Shown here: positions 1-5,544 of the stretch, in pieces
Numbering within the stretch: position 1 is the first letter of the stretch
Layout: the number at the start of each line of letters is the position of its first letter
Assembly (NCBI GenBank): GCA_016199425.1
Contig: JACQGT010000676.1
Coordinates: forward strand, 1-8,466
DNA from: Chloroflexota bacterium
GTDB taxonomy: Bacteria > Chloroflexota > Anaerolineae > Caldilineales > Caldilineaceae
DNA length: 8,466 nucleotides
Direction: 5' to 3'
Notes under the pieces: generated by a model
What the model was told of the DNA's origin: nothing
Seen by the model: only the letters and a program-made list of their open reading frames with translations
Databases searched by the model: none
Made by a program: the position numbers and the translations under genes

Positions 1-624
1 AGCGATGAACTGTTCCCGGCTGATTTCATTGTAGCGGGAATGGGGCACGTCGAAACGGGTGTTGATATCGCTGAGCAGGGGGTGGTAGGGGTGCAGTACC
101 CGGTGGTTGAAGACGCCCCAGCGTTTGTAGCCTAGTGGCTGGCGTTCCACGCCGTGACACTGTTGGAGCAAGGCATGGGTAGCCAGACAAGAACAGAGCA
201 CGGATGAGACATTTTCCGAGGCCCAGGCCATCACCTCCGAGAGGGGCTGCCAGAACGGCTCCAGTTCCAGGGACGGATTGCTCACATTGGCCCCGGTGAT
301 GATCAGGGCGTCCAGCCCCTTTTCCTGGGCATTCTGAAAGGTGCTGTAATAGCGGTCGATATAGGCCTGGCTTTCCGCGCTGCGGGGCAGACCCGGCACA
401 GAAAAAGGATGCACAAAGAACTGGGCGATCTGGTTGGAACTGCCCACCAGCCGCATAAACTGCTGTTCGGTCACTTGCAGCGCGGCGTCGGGCATCATAT
501 TCAGCAGGCCGATGTGCAGCTCGCGGATGTCCTGCTTCAGCGCGTGTTCCAGGGGCAACACTTCCTGCCCCCGCTCGCGCAGACGCTCGAAGGTAGGGAG
601 TGCAGAATGGGCAACAATAGGCAT
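1..624 (-). CDS. metA: Homoserine O-acyltransferase (MetA family), C-terminus beyond left edge
   Basis: The enzyme transfers an acyl group from acyl-CoA to the hydroxyl of L-homoserine, the committing step of methionine synthesis in the cytoplasm. I read 208 uninterrupted codons from ATG 622-624 to base 1; E. coli MetA has about 309 residues, so roughly 100 are missing off the edge. Family signatures in order are MPIVAHSALPTFERL (1-15), LHIGLLNMMPDAALQVTE (36-53), ITGANVSNP (109-117), the nucleophile region CSCLATHA with the likely catalytic Cys146, and FDVPHSRYNEI (191-201). The later His/Glu catalytic residues would lie outside the window. An in-frame ATG at 660 exists, but it lies inside a terminator hairpin, and MetA proteins usually begin MPI, so 624 is preferred. 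No strong Shine-Dalgarno precedes it. The family is certain. Whether the donor is succinyl- or acetyl-CoA is not: the donor-selecting position appears to be Ser115, not the Gly or Glu of characterised enzymes. Confidence 0.95.
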   Translation of the reverse strand, partial: MPIVAHSALPTFERLRERGQEVLPLEHALKQDIRELHIGLLNMMPDAALQVTEQQFMRLVGSSNQIAQFFVHPFSVPGLPRSAESQAYIDRYYSTFQNAQEKGLDALIITGANVSNPSLELEPFWQPLSEVMAWASENVSSVLCSCLATHALLQQCHGVERQPLGYKRWGVFNHRVLHPYHPLLSDINTRFDVPHSRYNEISREQFIA

Positions 625-791
625 GGAATGGTCCAGATGAAAAAAGAATAGCGGCAGCATCCGCGCCGCGCCGCTTCGTCGGGGCGTGGGTGCTGCCGCT
701 CAGGTAAGTTAAGGTTGAATCCCGACACAGAACGAACGTGCGCAAACCAATTCAGTTCCACGCCGATTGTTCTGGTAGTCAGTCCGAGTAT
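625..791 (-). promoter_or_regulatory. Long structured 5' leader of metA, possible riboswitch-like element
   Basis: About 167 nt of leader separate the predicted transcription start from the metA ATG. Reading the minus strand, it holds an imperfect 45-nt hairpin (729-773: AGAAC pairs with GUUCU, CGUG with CACG, AAC with GUU). Next comes GUCGGG (721-726), which can pair with CCCGAC (678-683) in the loop of the downstream terminator hairpin. That pairing crosses the terminator stem, giving an H-type pseudoknot or a competing fold. No ATG-initiated leader peptide and no Met codon run is present. I do not recognise the cores of SAM-I, SAM-II, SAM-IV or SAH riboswitches. A novel or divergent sensor is possible but unproven. 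Confidence 0.45.
640..700 (-). terminator. Intrinsic terminator in the metA leader (candidate attenuator)
   Basis: A perfect 10-bp inverted repeat (650-659 with 691-700; RNA arms AGCGGCAGCA and TGCTGCCGCU) encloses a 31-nt GC-rich loop that can itself pair (CGCC with GGCG). On the minus strand it is followed at once by a U-rich run (640-648, six consecutive U). It lies between the metA promoter and the metA start at 624, and the start codon comes only 15 nt after the U run. The plus strand has no U run after the hairpin, so the orientation is toward metA. A terminator here makes sense only if conditional. The hairpin and U run are seen directly; regulation is inferred. Confidence 0.72.
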
Positions 792-797
792 ACAGAA

Positions 798-827
798 ATT
801 ATAGCACGACTACTTTTGTACTTGCAA
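798..827 (-). promoter_or_regulatory. metA promoter
   Basis: On the minus strand, a perfect -10 TATAAT (803-798), preceded by TGC (extended -10), follows a -35 TTGCAA (827-822, four of six matches to TTGACA) with an 18-bp spacer. Transcription should begin near 791. Confidence 0.7.
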
Positions 828-855
828 TCTCGTTGCTTCTTTCCTATGCTATAGG
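822..855 (+). promoter_or_regulatory. Promoter of the enolase-superfamily gene
   Basis: The same TTGCAA (822-827), palindromic and so readable on both strands, stands 17 bp before TATGCT (845-850, four of six matches). An alternative extended -10, TG-C-TATAGG (847-855), overlaps it. Transcription would start near 857-862, leaving a leader of about 40 nt before ATG 900. Weaker than the opposing metA promoter by match to consensus. Confidence 0.5.
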
Positions 856-899
856 TCCGTGCAATCCTACACAGTTTCTATCCACCACAGGAGACCCCC

Positions 900-2045
900 A
901 TGAAAATTACTGCCCTGGAAACTCTCTGCCTCTCCCGCATGCACGAACCCGAACGCCAGTGGATCACCTCCCGCTACCGCACCGTCAAAGCCGACTGCGC
1001 GGTCGTCCTCATCCACACCGACGAAGGCATCACCGGCCTCGGCGAAGCCTCGGCCTATGGCTGGCTCACCCGCATTCAGGATTGGGTGACCTGGCTGGCC
1101 CCCACCCTCATTGGCAAAGACCCGCAAGACCCGACCATTGCGCCCAAACCCACAGGCCGGGGACGCCCCCACGACTGTGCGGTGGCCGGGATCGACTGCG
1201 CCCTGTGGGATCTGCGCGGCAAGATCGCAGGCAAACGGGTGAGCGAATTGCTCGCGCCCAACCCGGCGGACCGGGCGCGGCTCTACGCCTCCGGCGGTTG
1301 CCGTTACGACTGGCGATACAACCCGGAGCAGTTGATCGAAGAAGCGCTGGGCTATGTGGAGCAGGGCTACACAGCCATGAAATTTCGCATCGGCAGCGAG
1401 TGGTCCTTTGACGGCGTAACGGTCGACCGCTTCCTGGACCACGTGCGGGGGCTGGCCCAGGCCGTGGACGGGCGCATGGACCTGGCCCTGGACGGCAACT
1501 GTCGCCTGACCGAAGACGAGGCTATGCCCATTGCTCTGGAACTGGAGCGGCTGGGCTTTGCCTGGTTCGAGGAACCCATCGACCGCAACAACATTGCCGG
1601 CAACGCCCGCCTGGCCGCCGCGGTGGACATGCCCATCAGCGGCGGCGAATCCTTCGCCACGCTGGAGGAGTTTCGCCCCTGCATCGAGCAGAAGGCCTAC
1701 GACATTCTACAGCCCGATGCGGGTCTCTCCGGCATCACCGAAACCGCGCGCATTGCAGAGATGGCCGCCCATTACGGGCTGCCCGTCTATCCCCATTCCT
1801 GGCACAACGGCTTGATGTGTATGGCCCATGCGCAGATGGTGGCGGCCATTCCCAATATCGAAATTGTCGAACTCAACCAGCACCAGGGACCCCTTCAGTG
1901 GGGCATTCTGGCCGAAACACCGCAGATCGTGGACGGCTACCTGATCCTGCCCGACCGCCCCGGCCTGGGTGTGGACCTGGCGGAGAACGTGTCCGCGCGC
2001 TTCCCCCACGTGGAAGGACACTACGGGATCAACGTAGAACGGTAG
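900..2045 (+). CDS. Enolase-superfamily enzyme, mandelate racemase/muconate lactonizing group
   Basis: This 381-residue protein has the usual length and two-domain layout: N-terminal capping domain (about 1-120) and TIM barrel. Enzymes of this group abstract the proton alpha to a carboxylate and stabilise the enolate with Mg2+; many are acid-sugar dehydratases or epimerases. Predicted Mg2+ ligands are Asp198 (LALDGN), Glu224 (WFEEP) and Glu250 (SGGE). The general base on the second barrel strand is Lys161, in a K-x-R motif (KFR, 161-163) in place of the commoner K-x-K. Asp273 (LQPDAG) and His299 (YPHSWH) match the Asp-His dyad of the mandelate racemase subgroup. ATG 900 follows AGGAG (889-893) at 6 nt. 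It precedes the ABC importer, so a catabolic role on an imported carbohydrate acid is plausible; I cannot name the substrate. Superfamily assignment is secure. Confidence 0.93.
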   Translation: MKITALETLCLSRMHEPERQWITSRYRTVKADCAVVLIHTDEGITGLGEASAYGWLTRIQDWVTWLAPTLIGKDPQDPTIAPKPTGRGRPHDCAVAGIDCALWDLRGKIAGKRVSELLAPNPADRARLYASGGCRYDWRYNPEQLIEEALGYVEQGYTAMKFRIGSEWSFDGVTVDRFLDHVRGLAQAVDGRMDLALDGNCRLTEDEAMPIALELERLGFAWFEEPIDRNNIAGNARLAAAVDMPISGGESFATLEEFRPCIEQKAYDILQPDAGLSGITETARIAEMAAHYGLPVYPHSWHNGLMCMAHAQMVAAIPNIEIVELNQHQGPLQWGILAETPQIVDGYLILPDRPGLGVDLAENVSARFPHVEGHYGINVER

Positions 2046-2057
2046 AACATTTCCGGC

Positions 2058-2118
2058 GAAGCGTGAAACGAGAAACGTGAGATCGTCGTTTGCTCTCACG
2101 TTTCTCGTTTCACGCTTC
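2058..2118. repeat. Perfect 25-bp palindrome made of RCGTGAR-type heptamers
   Basis: Arms 2058-2082 and 2094-2118 are exact reverse complements around an 11-nt loop. The left arm reads as heptamers GCGTGAA, ACGAGAA, ACGTGAG. It begins 12 bp after the stop of the enolase-superfamily gene. No U run follows on either strand, so it is not a classic intrinsic terminator, though such a stem could block 3' exonucleases. A second copy of the motif stands at 3770-3826. Confidence 0.9.
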
Positions 2119-2169
2119 CCATACGTACCATTCGTATCCATTGACCGGAATCGGCCTCAATCGTTTCCT

Positions 2170-2205
2170 TTGACAGTCGATCCCCCCTGTGCTAAAATGC
2201 GCACA
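2170..2205 (+). promoter_or_regulatory. Strong promoter of the ABC importer operon with overlapping palindrome
   Basis: Consensus -35 TTGACA (2170-2175), a 17-bp spacer and -10 TAAAAT (2193-2198) with an extended TGC (2190-2192). The inverted repeat TGTGC (2188-2192) and GCACA (2201-2205) brackets the -10, as an operator for a sugar-responsive repressor might. Transcription should start near 2205, giving a leader of about 139 nt before ATG 2344, in which I see no known riboswitch. The promoter is convincing; the operator role is a guess. Confidence 0.8.
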
Positions 2206-2343
2206 GATCGACGCTGAGCAGAATCGCCCCCCACCTGCAACGGCCTGATGTCCGGCTTAATTTCTTGCGTGCTGCTTTCCATCATCAATTCAGTTCCAGC
2301 CCCACTATTTCGGTTTCCGTACAAAACCCATAAGGAGAAACCC

Positions 2344-3717
2344 ATGTCCGACAGTCAATCCATCAACCGTCGATTCAATCGTCGCACCTTTTTGCGCGGC
2401 GCACTGCTGAGCGCAGGTGCGGCGGCCCTGGCGGCCTGTGCCGCGCCCGCGCCACCCCAGTCCCCATCCACAGGTGGCGAAGCAGCCGCGCCGGCCCCTG
2501 CCGCGGCTGCCGTCACCATCAAGTTCCTGACCCAGGGTGGCAACGACACCGACTTCCTGCGCTACGAGCCACTCATCGCCTCCTTCCAGGAAGCCAACAG
2601 CAGCATCACCGTCGAACCCATCTGGGAACCGGGCGGTGCCATTGAAGTCCAGACCAAACTGCTTACCCTTATTGCCGCGGGTGATGCGCCTGATACCTAT
2701 TGGGCGCACAGCTACACCAATTCCGGCCAGGCCGTGCGCAGTCTGCAATTGGACCTGAACCCCTATCTGGACGCGGACGACGAGATCAGCGGCGACGACT
2801 TTCTGCTGGCCGCCTACAAGGACTTCCAGTACGGCGACCGCCAGATCGGCTTCCCCCGGGAGACGACCAGCACAGTGCTGATCTACAACGCCGAACTCTT
2901 CGACAAGCACGGACTGGCCTATCCCGGCGAGGGCTGGACGTGGACCGATTTTGCCGAAGCCGCCGCCACCATCACCGAAGGCGAGGGCGCGGCAAAAATC
3001 TACGGCACCGCGGACTGGCATCTGAACCGCAACACGTGGATCAAAATGTGGCAGAAGGGCGGCGACGTCCTCAGCGAAGACCGCACGAAATTCACGATGA
3101 ACCAGGAGCCGGCCATCGGCCAGGTTCAGGAGATTGCGGCCTGGCATCACGACACCGGCGTACATCTGCCTGCAACCGTGGCCGAAGCCGGCGGTTTTAC
3201 CACCGCCAACCTCTTCGTGACCGGCAATATCGGGATGTTCCCCCAATTCTCCGTCTTCTCCGGCATTCTGCCCGCCGAGTTCAAATGGGACATTGCCCAT
3301 CTGCCCGTGGACGCGGGGGACACCCAGACCACCCGCGTGGCCTCTGCCGGGCACAGCATCTACAGCGGCACAGGCAACCCGGACGCCTCCTGGCAGTGGA
3401 TGAAGTTCCTGGGCGGCGAGCAGGCCTTCCGCCATTGGGTCGAAGCCACCGGCCTGAATGTGCCTTCCCTGAAGGTGGTGGCCGAGAGTCTGCTGGAGAC
3501 GAGCGCCGACTCCCTGCCCGAACACGCACAGGTGATGCTGGACGCCTTCGCCTATGGCCGCCCGGAACCTGTGGCCGGTGACTGGATCGGCGTGCATCGG
3601 GAAGTGCAACCCGCGCTCAATTCCATCTACGGGGTGGAGCAGGCCGACGCCCAGGCCGCGCTGGACGCCATCGCCGCCCGTGTGGAGGAGTTGGCGGTCT
3701 ACGTGCCGGGGGCGTAG
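2344..3717 (+). CDS. ABC transporter substrate-binding lipoprotein (carbohydrate family 1), Tat-exported
   Basis: This 457-residue extracellular binding protein captures a solute, probably a carbohydrate, and delivers it to the permease pair encoded downstream. The N-terminus shows a twin-arginine motif (RRTFLRG, Arg13-Arg14), a hydrophobic Ala/Leu-rich segment (19-31) and a lipobox LAAC with Cys32 as the lipid attachment site. An Ala/Pro/Ser-rich linker follows (33-58), then the mature domain from VTIKFLTQGG. Internal landmarks typical of family 1 binding proteins are LLTLIAAGDAPDTYWAH and PRETTSTVLIYNAELFDKHGL. ATG 2344 is chosen because AAGGAG (2332-2337) sits 6 nt upstream and it puts the Tat motif at the N-terminus. 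An in-frame upstream ATG at 2248 would bury the signal peptide behind 32 extra residues. The ligand is unknown. Confidence 0.93.
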   Translation: MSDSQSINRRFNRRTFLRGALLSAGAAALAACAAPAPPQSPSTGGEAAAPAPAAAAVTIKFLTQGGNDTDFLRYEPLIASFQEANSSITVEPIWEPGGAIEVQTKLLTLIAAGDAPDTYWAHSYTNSGQAVRSLQLDLNPYLDADDEISGDDFLLAAYKDFQYGDRQIGFPRETTSTVLIYNAELFDKHGLAYPGEGWTWTDFAEAAATITEGEGAAKIYGTADWHLNRNTWIKMWQKGGDVLSEDRTKFTMNQEPAIGQVQEIAAWHHDTGVHLPATVAEAGGFTTANLFVTGNIGMFPQFSVFSGILPAEFKWDIAHLPVDAGDTQTTRVASAGHSIYSGTGNPDASWQWMKFLGGEQAFRHWVEATGLNVPSLKVVAESLLETSADSLPEHAQVMLDAFAYGRPEPVAGDWIGVHREVQPALNSIYGVEQADAQAALDAIAARVEELAVYVPGA

Positions 3718-3954
3718 GACCTATTGCGTATTGCGTAGGTGAGTGGTGTTGGCGGGGCTGATGGAGATGGCGTGAAAAGTGAGGCGTGAAACGTGAGATA
3801 GGGCTGATGATCTCGCGTTTCACGCCAGCAGTTCCCGCCTTCCGCCGGTTTCTGCTCCCCGCCGGCTCCTGCTCCCCGCCGGTCCGTGACCGACGGGTGT
3901 CGCCCGCCGGAGTAGGATCGACATCTCATCATCAGGTAAGCGAGCAAGCGTGTC
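3718..3954. other. Repeat-rich spacer between the binding-protein gene and the BrnT-like gene
   Basis: This 237-bp stretch holds two direct TATTGCG heptamers (3722-3735), the heptamer palindrome 3770-3826, and a GC-rich 17-mer repeated in tandem (3850-3866 and 3867-3883, 15 of 17 identical, core CTGCTCCCCGCCGG). No convincing gene is present. I see only weak promoter-like sequence before the toxin gene (TAGGAT at 3913-3918 without a well-spaced -35), so the downstream genes may depend on readthrough from 2170. Confidence 0.6.
3770..3826. repeat. Heptamer palindrome, second copy of the RCGTGAR type
   Basis: Four heptamers in a row (GCGTGAA, AAGTGAG, GCGTGAA, ACGTGAG; 3770-3797). The arm 3783-3799 pairs with 3810-3826 over 17 positions with one T/G mismatch (3794 with 3815), around a 10-nt loop. 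The core GCGTGAA-ACG is shared with 2058-2118, but loop and unit order differ, so this is a relative and not an exact duplicate. Confidence 0.85.
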
Positions 3955-4239
3955 GTGAGAATTACGAATGTCTTCTGGCTTGAGGTCATTGTTGAGAAGC
4001 TGGCATCCAAACACGGCGTATCCACCGATGAGGTCGAAGAGGCAATTTGGGGGAATCCGCGCTTTCGTTTTGTGGAAAGAGGAGAGCGCCAGAACGAAGA
4101 TGTCTATACGGTTCTGGGGCAGAGCGAGGCGGGACGTTATCTGGCGATACTTTTCATTCACAAGCAGGACGGCACGGCCCTGATCCTGAGTGCCAGAGAT
4201 ATGGCAGAAAAGGAAAGAAGAATCTATGCAAGAAAGTAG
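3955..4239 (+). CDS. BrnT-family type II toxin (putative ribonuclease)
   Basis: A 94-residue protein. The pattern KHGVSTDEVEEAI (19-31), VLGQSEAGRYLAILFI (53-68), then LILSARDMAEKERRIYARK at the C-terminus matches the BrnT toxin family, small RNase-fold mRNA-cleaving toxins held in check by a DNA-binding antitoxin. GTG 3955 is the only plausible start: the frame is closed by TAA at 3937-3939. No good Shine-Dalgarno is seen, which would keep toxin translation low. It overlaps the antitoxin gene by 14 nt, in the usual toxin-first order of brnTA. The coding strand is less GC-rich than the flanking transporter genes (about half to 58% in lines counted by hand). It splits the ABC operon, so recent insertion is likely. 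Family call is from motif memory, without a search. Confidence 0.8.
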   Translation: MRITNVFWLEVIVEKLASKHGVSTDEVEEAIWGNPRFRFVERGERQNEDVYTVLGQSEAGRYLAILFIHKQDGTALILSARDMAEKERRIYARK

Positions 4240-4489
4240 ACGAACCGATGAATTGGCGGCAATGTCTTTGGACGAGCTGATTGCGTTCTTTGAGAGTGAA
4301 GACTTGGGCGATCTCTGGGATGAGTTGCCCGAAGCGCACTTCGATCTTCAACCAGCAGGCGGGAAACGACTGCTGGCCGTGAATGAGACCCTGGCAAAAG
4401 AGCTGGTCGATATCGCACAATCGCGGAAAGTCTCTACCGAGAGTCTGGTCGAAACATTTCTCTGGGAAAAAGTGCGTGAGGCCGCATGA
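4226..4489 (+). CDS. CopG/ribbon-helix-helix-type antitoxin paired with the BrnT-like toxin
   Basis: An 87-residue protein. The N-terminal part (MSLDELIAFFESEDLGDLWDEL, about 13-34) looks like the toxin-contacting segment of CopG-type antitoxins. The C-terminal part (about 47-86) has a strand KRLLAVNETL, a helix AKELVDIAQSRKV and a second helix STESLVETFLWEKVRE, as in a ribbon-helix-helix DNA-binding domain. Such antitoxins neutralise the toxin and repress their own operon. ATG 4226 is preferred over the in-frame ATG at 4190 because AAGGAAAG (4210-4217) lies just upstream and the longer version adds only a polar tail overlapping the toxin gene. Its stop TGA (4487-4489) overlaps the start of the permease gene as ATGA, so permease translation may be coupled to antitoxin translation. 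Confidence 0.8.
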   Translation: MQESRRTDELAAMSLDELIAFFESEDLGDLWDELPEAHFDLQPAGGKRLLAVNETLAKELVDIAQSRKVSTESLVETFLWEKVREAA

Positions 4490-5418
4490 CCAGCCAACCC
4501 GTCGTTGCTTCCCCCCAACCCAAACGCCGCCGGGGTCTGCTGCGCAGCGAGGCCCGGGACGCCTACATTTTCATCCTGCCCTGGGTGCTGGGCTTTCTCG
4601 CCTTTACCGCGGGGCCGATGCTGGCCTCCCTCTACATCTCCTTCACCCGCTGGGAGATCGTCACCCCGTCCAAATGGGTTGGCTTCGAGCAGTACGCCAG
4701 GCTGTTTGCCGATGACCGTTTCTGGCTCTCGCTCTACAACACCAGCTACTACGTTTTTGTGGGTGTGCCGCTGCATTTGCTGATGGCTTTGCTGGCCGCG
4801 CTGGCTATTAACCTGAATCTGCGCGGCATTCGTTTTTACCGCACGCTCTTTTATGTGCCCTCCCTGACGCCAGTGGTGGCGAATTCGATTCTGTGGGTTT
4901 GGATTTTTCATCCCCAGTGGGGGTTGGCCAACAGCTTTCTCGAATGGATGGGGCTGGAGGGTCTCTATTGGCTGCAAGATCCCCGGCTGGCCAAGCCCGC
5001 GCTGATTATTATGAGCTTCTGGTCCATCGGCGGACAGATGGTAATTCTCTTGGCCGGACTGAAAGGCATTCCGTCCGTGCTTTACGAGGCCGCGGACATC
5101 GACGGCGCCACCACCTGGCAGCGCTTCTGGCGTATTACCCTGCCCCTGCTCACGCCCGCCCTTTTCTTTAACTTTATCATTGCCATCATCGGCGCATTTC
5201 AGGTCTTTACCCAGGCCTATATTATGACCGACGGTGGGCCGAACTACTCGACTCTTTTCTATCTGCTCTATCTCTACCGGGCCGCCTTCGAAAACTTCCG
5301 CATGGGCTATGCTTCGGCTATGGCTTGGGTGCTCTTTGTCATTATTCTCATCTTTACGCTCATCCAATTCCGCCTTTCGGACCGCTGGGTCTTTTATGAG
5401 GGGGATTTAAGAGAGTAG
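4486..5418 (+). CDS. ABC sugar transporter permease, MalF/UgpA type
   Basis: A 310-residue inner-membrane subunit, forming the translocation channel with the second permease. Six hydrophobic segments are visible (about 26-50, 88-110, 119-141, 170-192, 221-245, 275-296). The cytoplasmic EAA loop that docks the ATPase is clear: EAADIDGA starting at Glu201 and ending ITLP with Pro220. The N-terminus is basic (KRRR, 13-16), giving a cytoplasmic start. ATG 4486 overlaps the antitoxin stop by 4 nt, and TGAGG (4477-4481) supplies a short-spaced ribosome site. In most operons of this type the gene follows the binding-protein gene directly; here 768 bp with a toxin-antitoxin pair and repeats intervene. 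The partner ATPase is not in the window. Confidence 0.94.
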   Translation: MTSQPVVASPQPKRRRGLLRSEARDAYIFILPWVLGFLAFTAGPMLASLYISFTRWEIVTPSKWVGFEQYARLFADDRFWLSLYNTSYYVFVGVPLHLLMALLAALAINLNLRGIRFYRTLFYVPSLTPVVANSILWVWIFHPQWGLANSFLEWMGLEGLYWLQDPRLAKPALIIMSFWSIGGQMVILLAGLKGIPSVLYEAADIDGATTWQRFWRITLPLLTPALFFNFIIAIIGAFQVFTQAYIMTDGGPNYSTLFYLLYLYRAAFENFRMGYASAMAWVLFVIILIFTLIQFRLSDRWVFYEGDLRE

Positions 5419-5508
5419 ATATTGGAGATTGGGTATTGGGTGGGGACGCTGACTGGGCAAATGCAGTCTCCACGGAGACTACCCAATACCCAATACCCAA
5501 TATCTACT
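5414..5508. repeat. Heptamer palindrome of the TATTGGG type, overlapping the permease stop
   Basis: Arms 5414-5441 and 5481-5508 pair over 28 positions with two mismatches; the left arm includes the TAG stop of the first permease gene. Units are TATTGGA, GATTGGG, TATTGGG on the left and three TACCCAA-type units on the right. The 39-nt centre holds a smaller perfect palindrome, AGTCTCC-AC-GGAGACT (5465-5480). Further CCCAATA-like units continue to 5520. A long non-ATG frame runs through it but is unlikely to be translated. Confidence 0.9.
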
Positions 5509-5544
5509 ATCCCAATACCCTTTCTCCGCACGGAAATTTTCAGG

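Noticed and set aside
26..745. Long open frame on the minus strand in a different frame from metA
   Set aside because: Its translation is a low-complexity Arg/Pro/Ala product with no family motifs, whereas the metA frame is a clear match.
660..761. Leader peptide or upstream metA start
   Set aside because: The frame from GTG 761 has no Met codons and no ribosome site, and ATG 660 lies inside the terminator hairpin, so neither is a likely start.
625..791. SAM-I, SAM-II, SAM-IV or SAH riboswitch upstream of metA
   Set aside because: I looked for the conserved cores on the minus strand and found none; only hairpins and a terminator are supported.
2058..2118. Intrinsic terminator
   Set aside because: The stem is strong but no U run follows on either strand; kept as a repeat.
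2287..2299. 13-mer CAATTCAGTTCCA shared with the metA leader (748-760)
   Set aside because: No structural or positional parallel; probably chance.
2248..2343. Upstream ATG for the binding protein
   Set aside because: It would place 32 residues before the Tat signal, and the strong AAGGAG serves ATG 2344.
5414..5508. CRISPR array
   Set aside because: Units are 7 nt with no spacers, and the arrangement is palindromic.
5422..5544. TTG-initiated N-terminal extension of the second permease
   Set aside because: The extra 41 residues are encoded by the heptamer repeat and its flank and do not resemble permease sequence.
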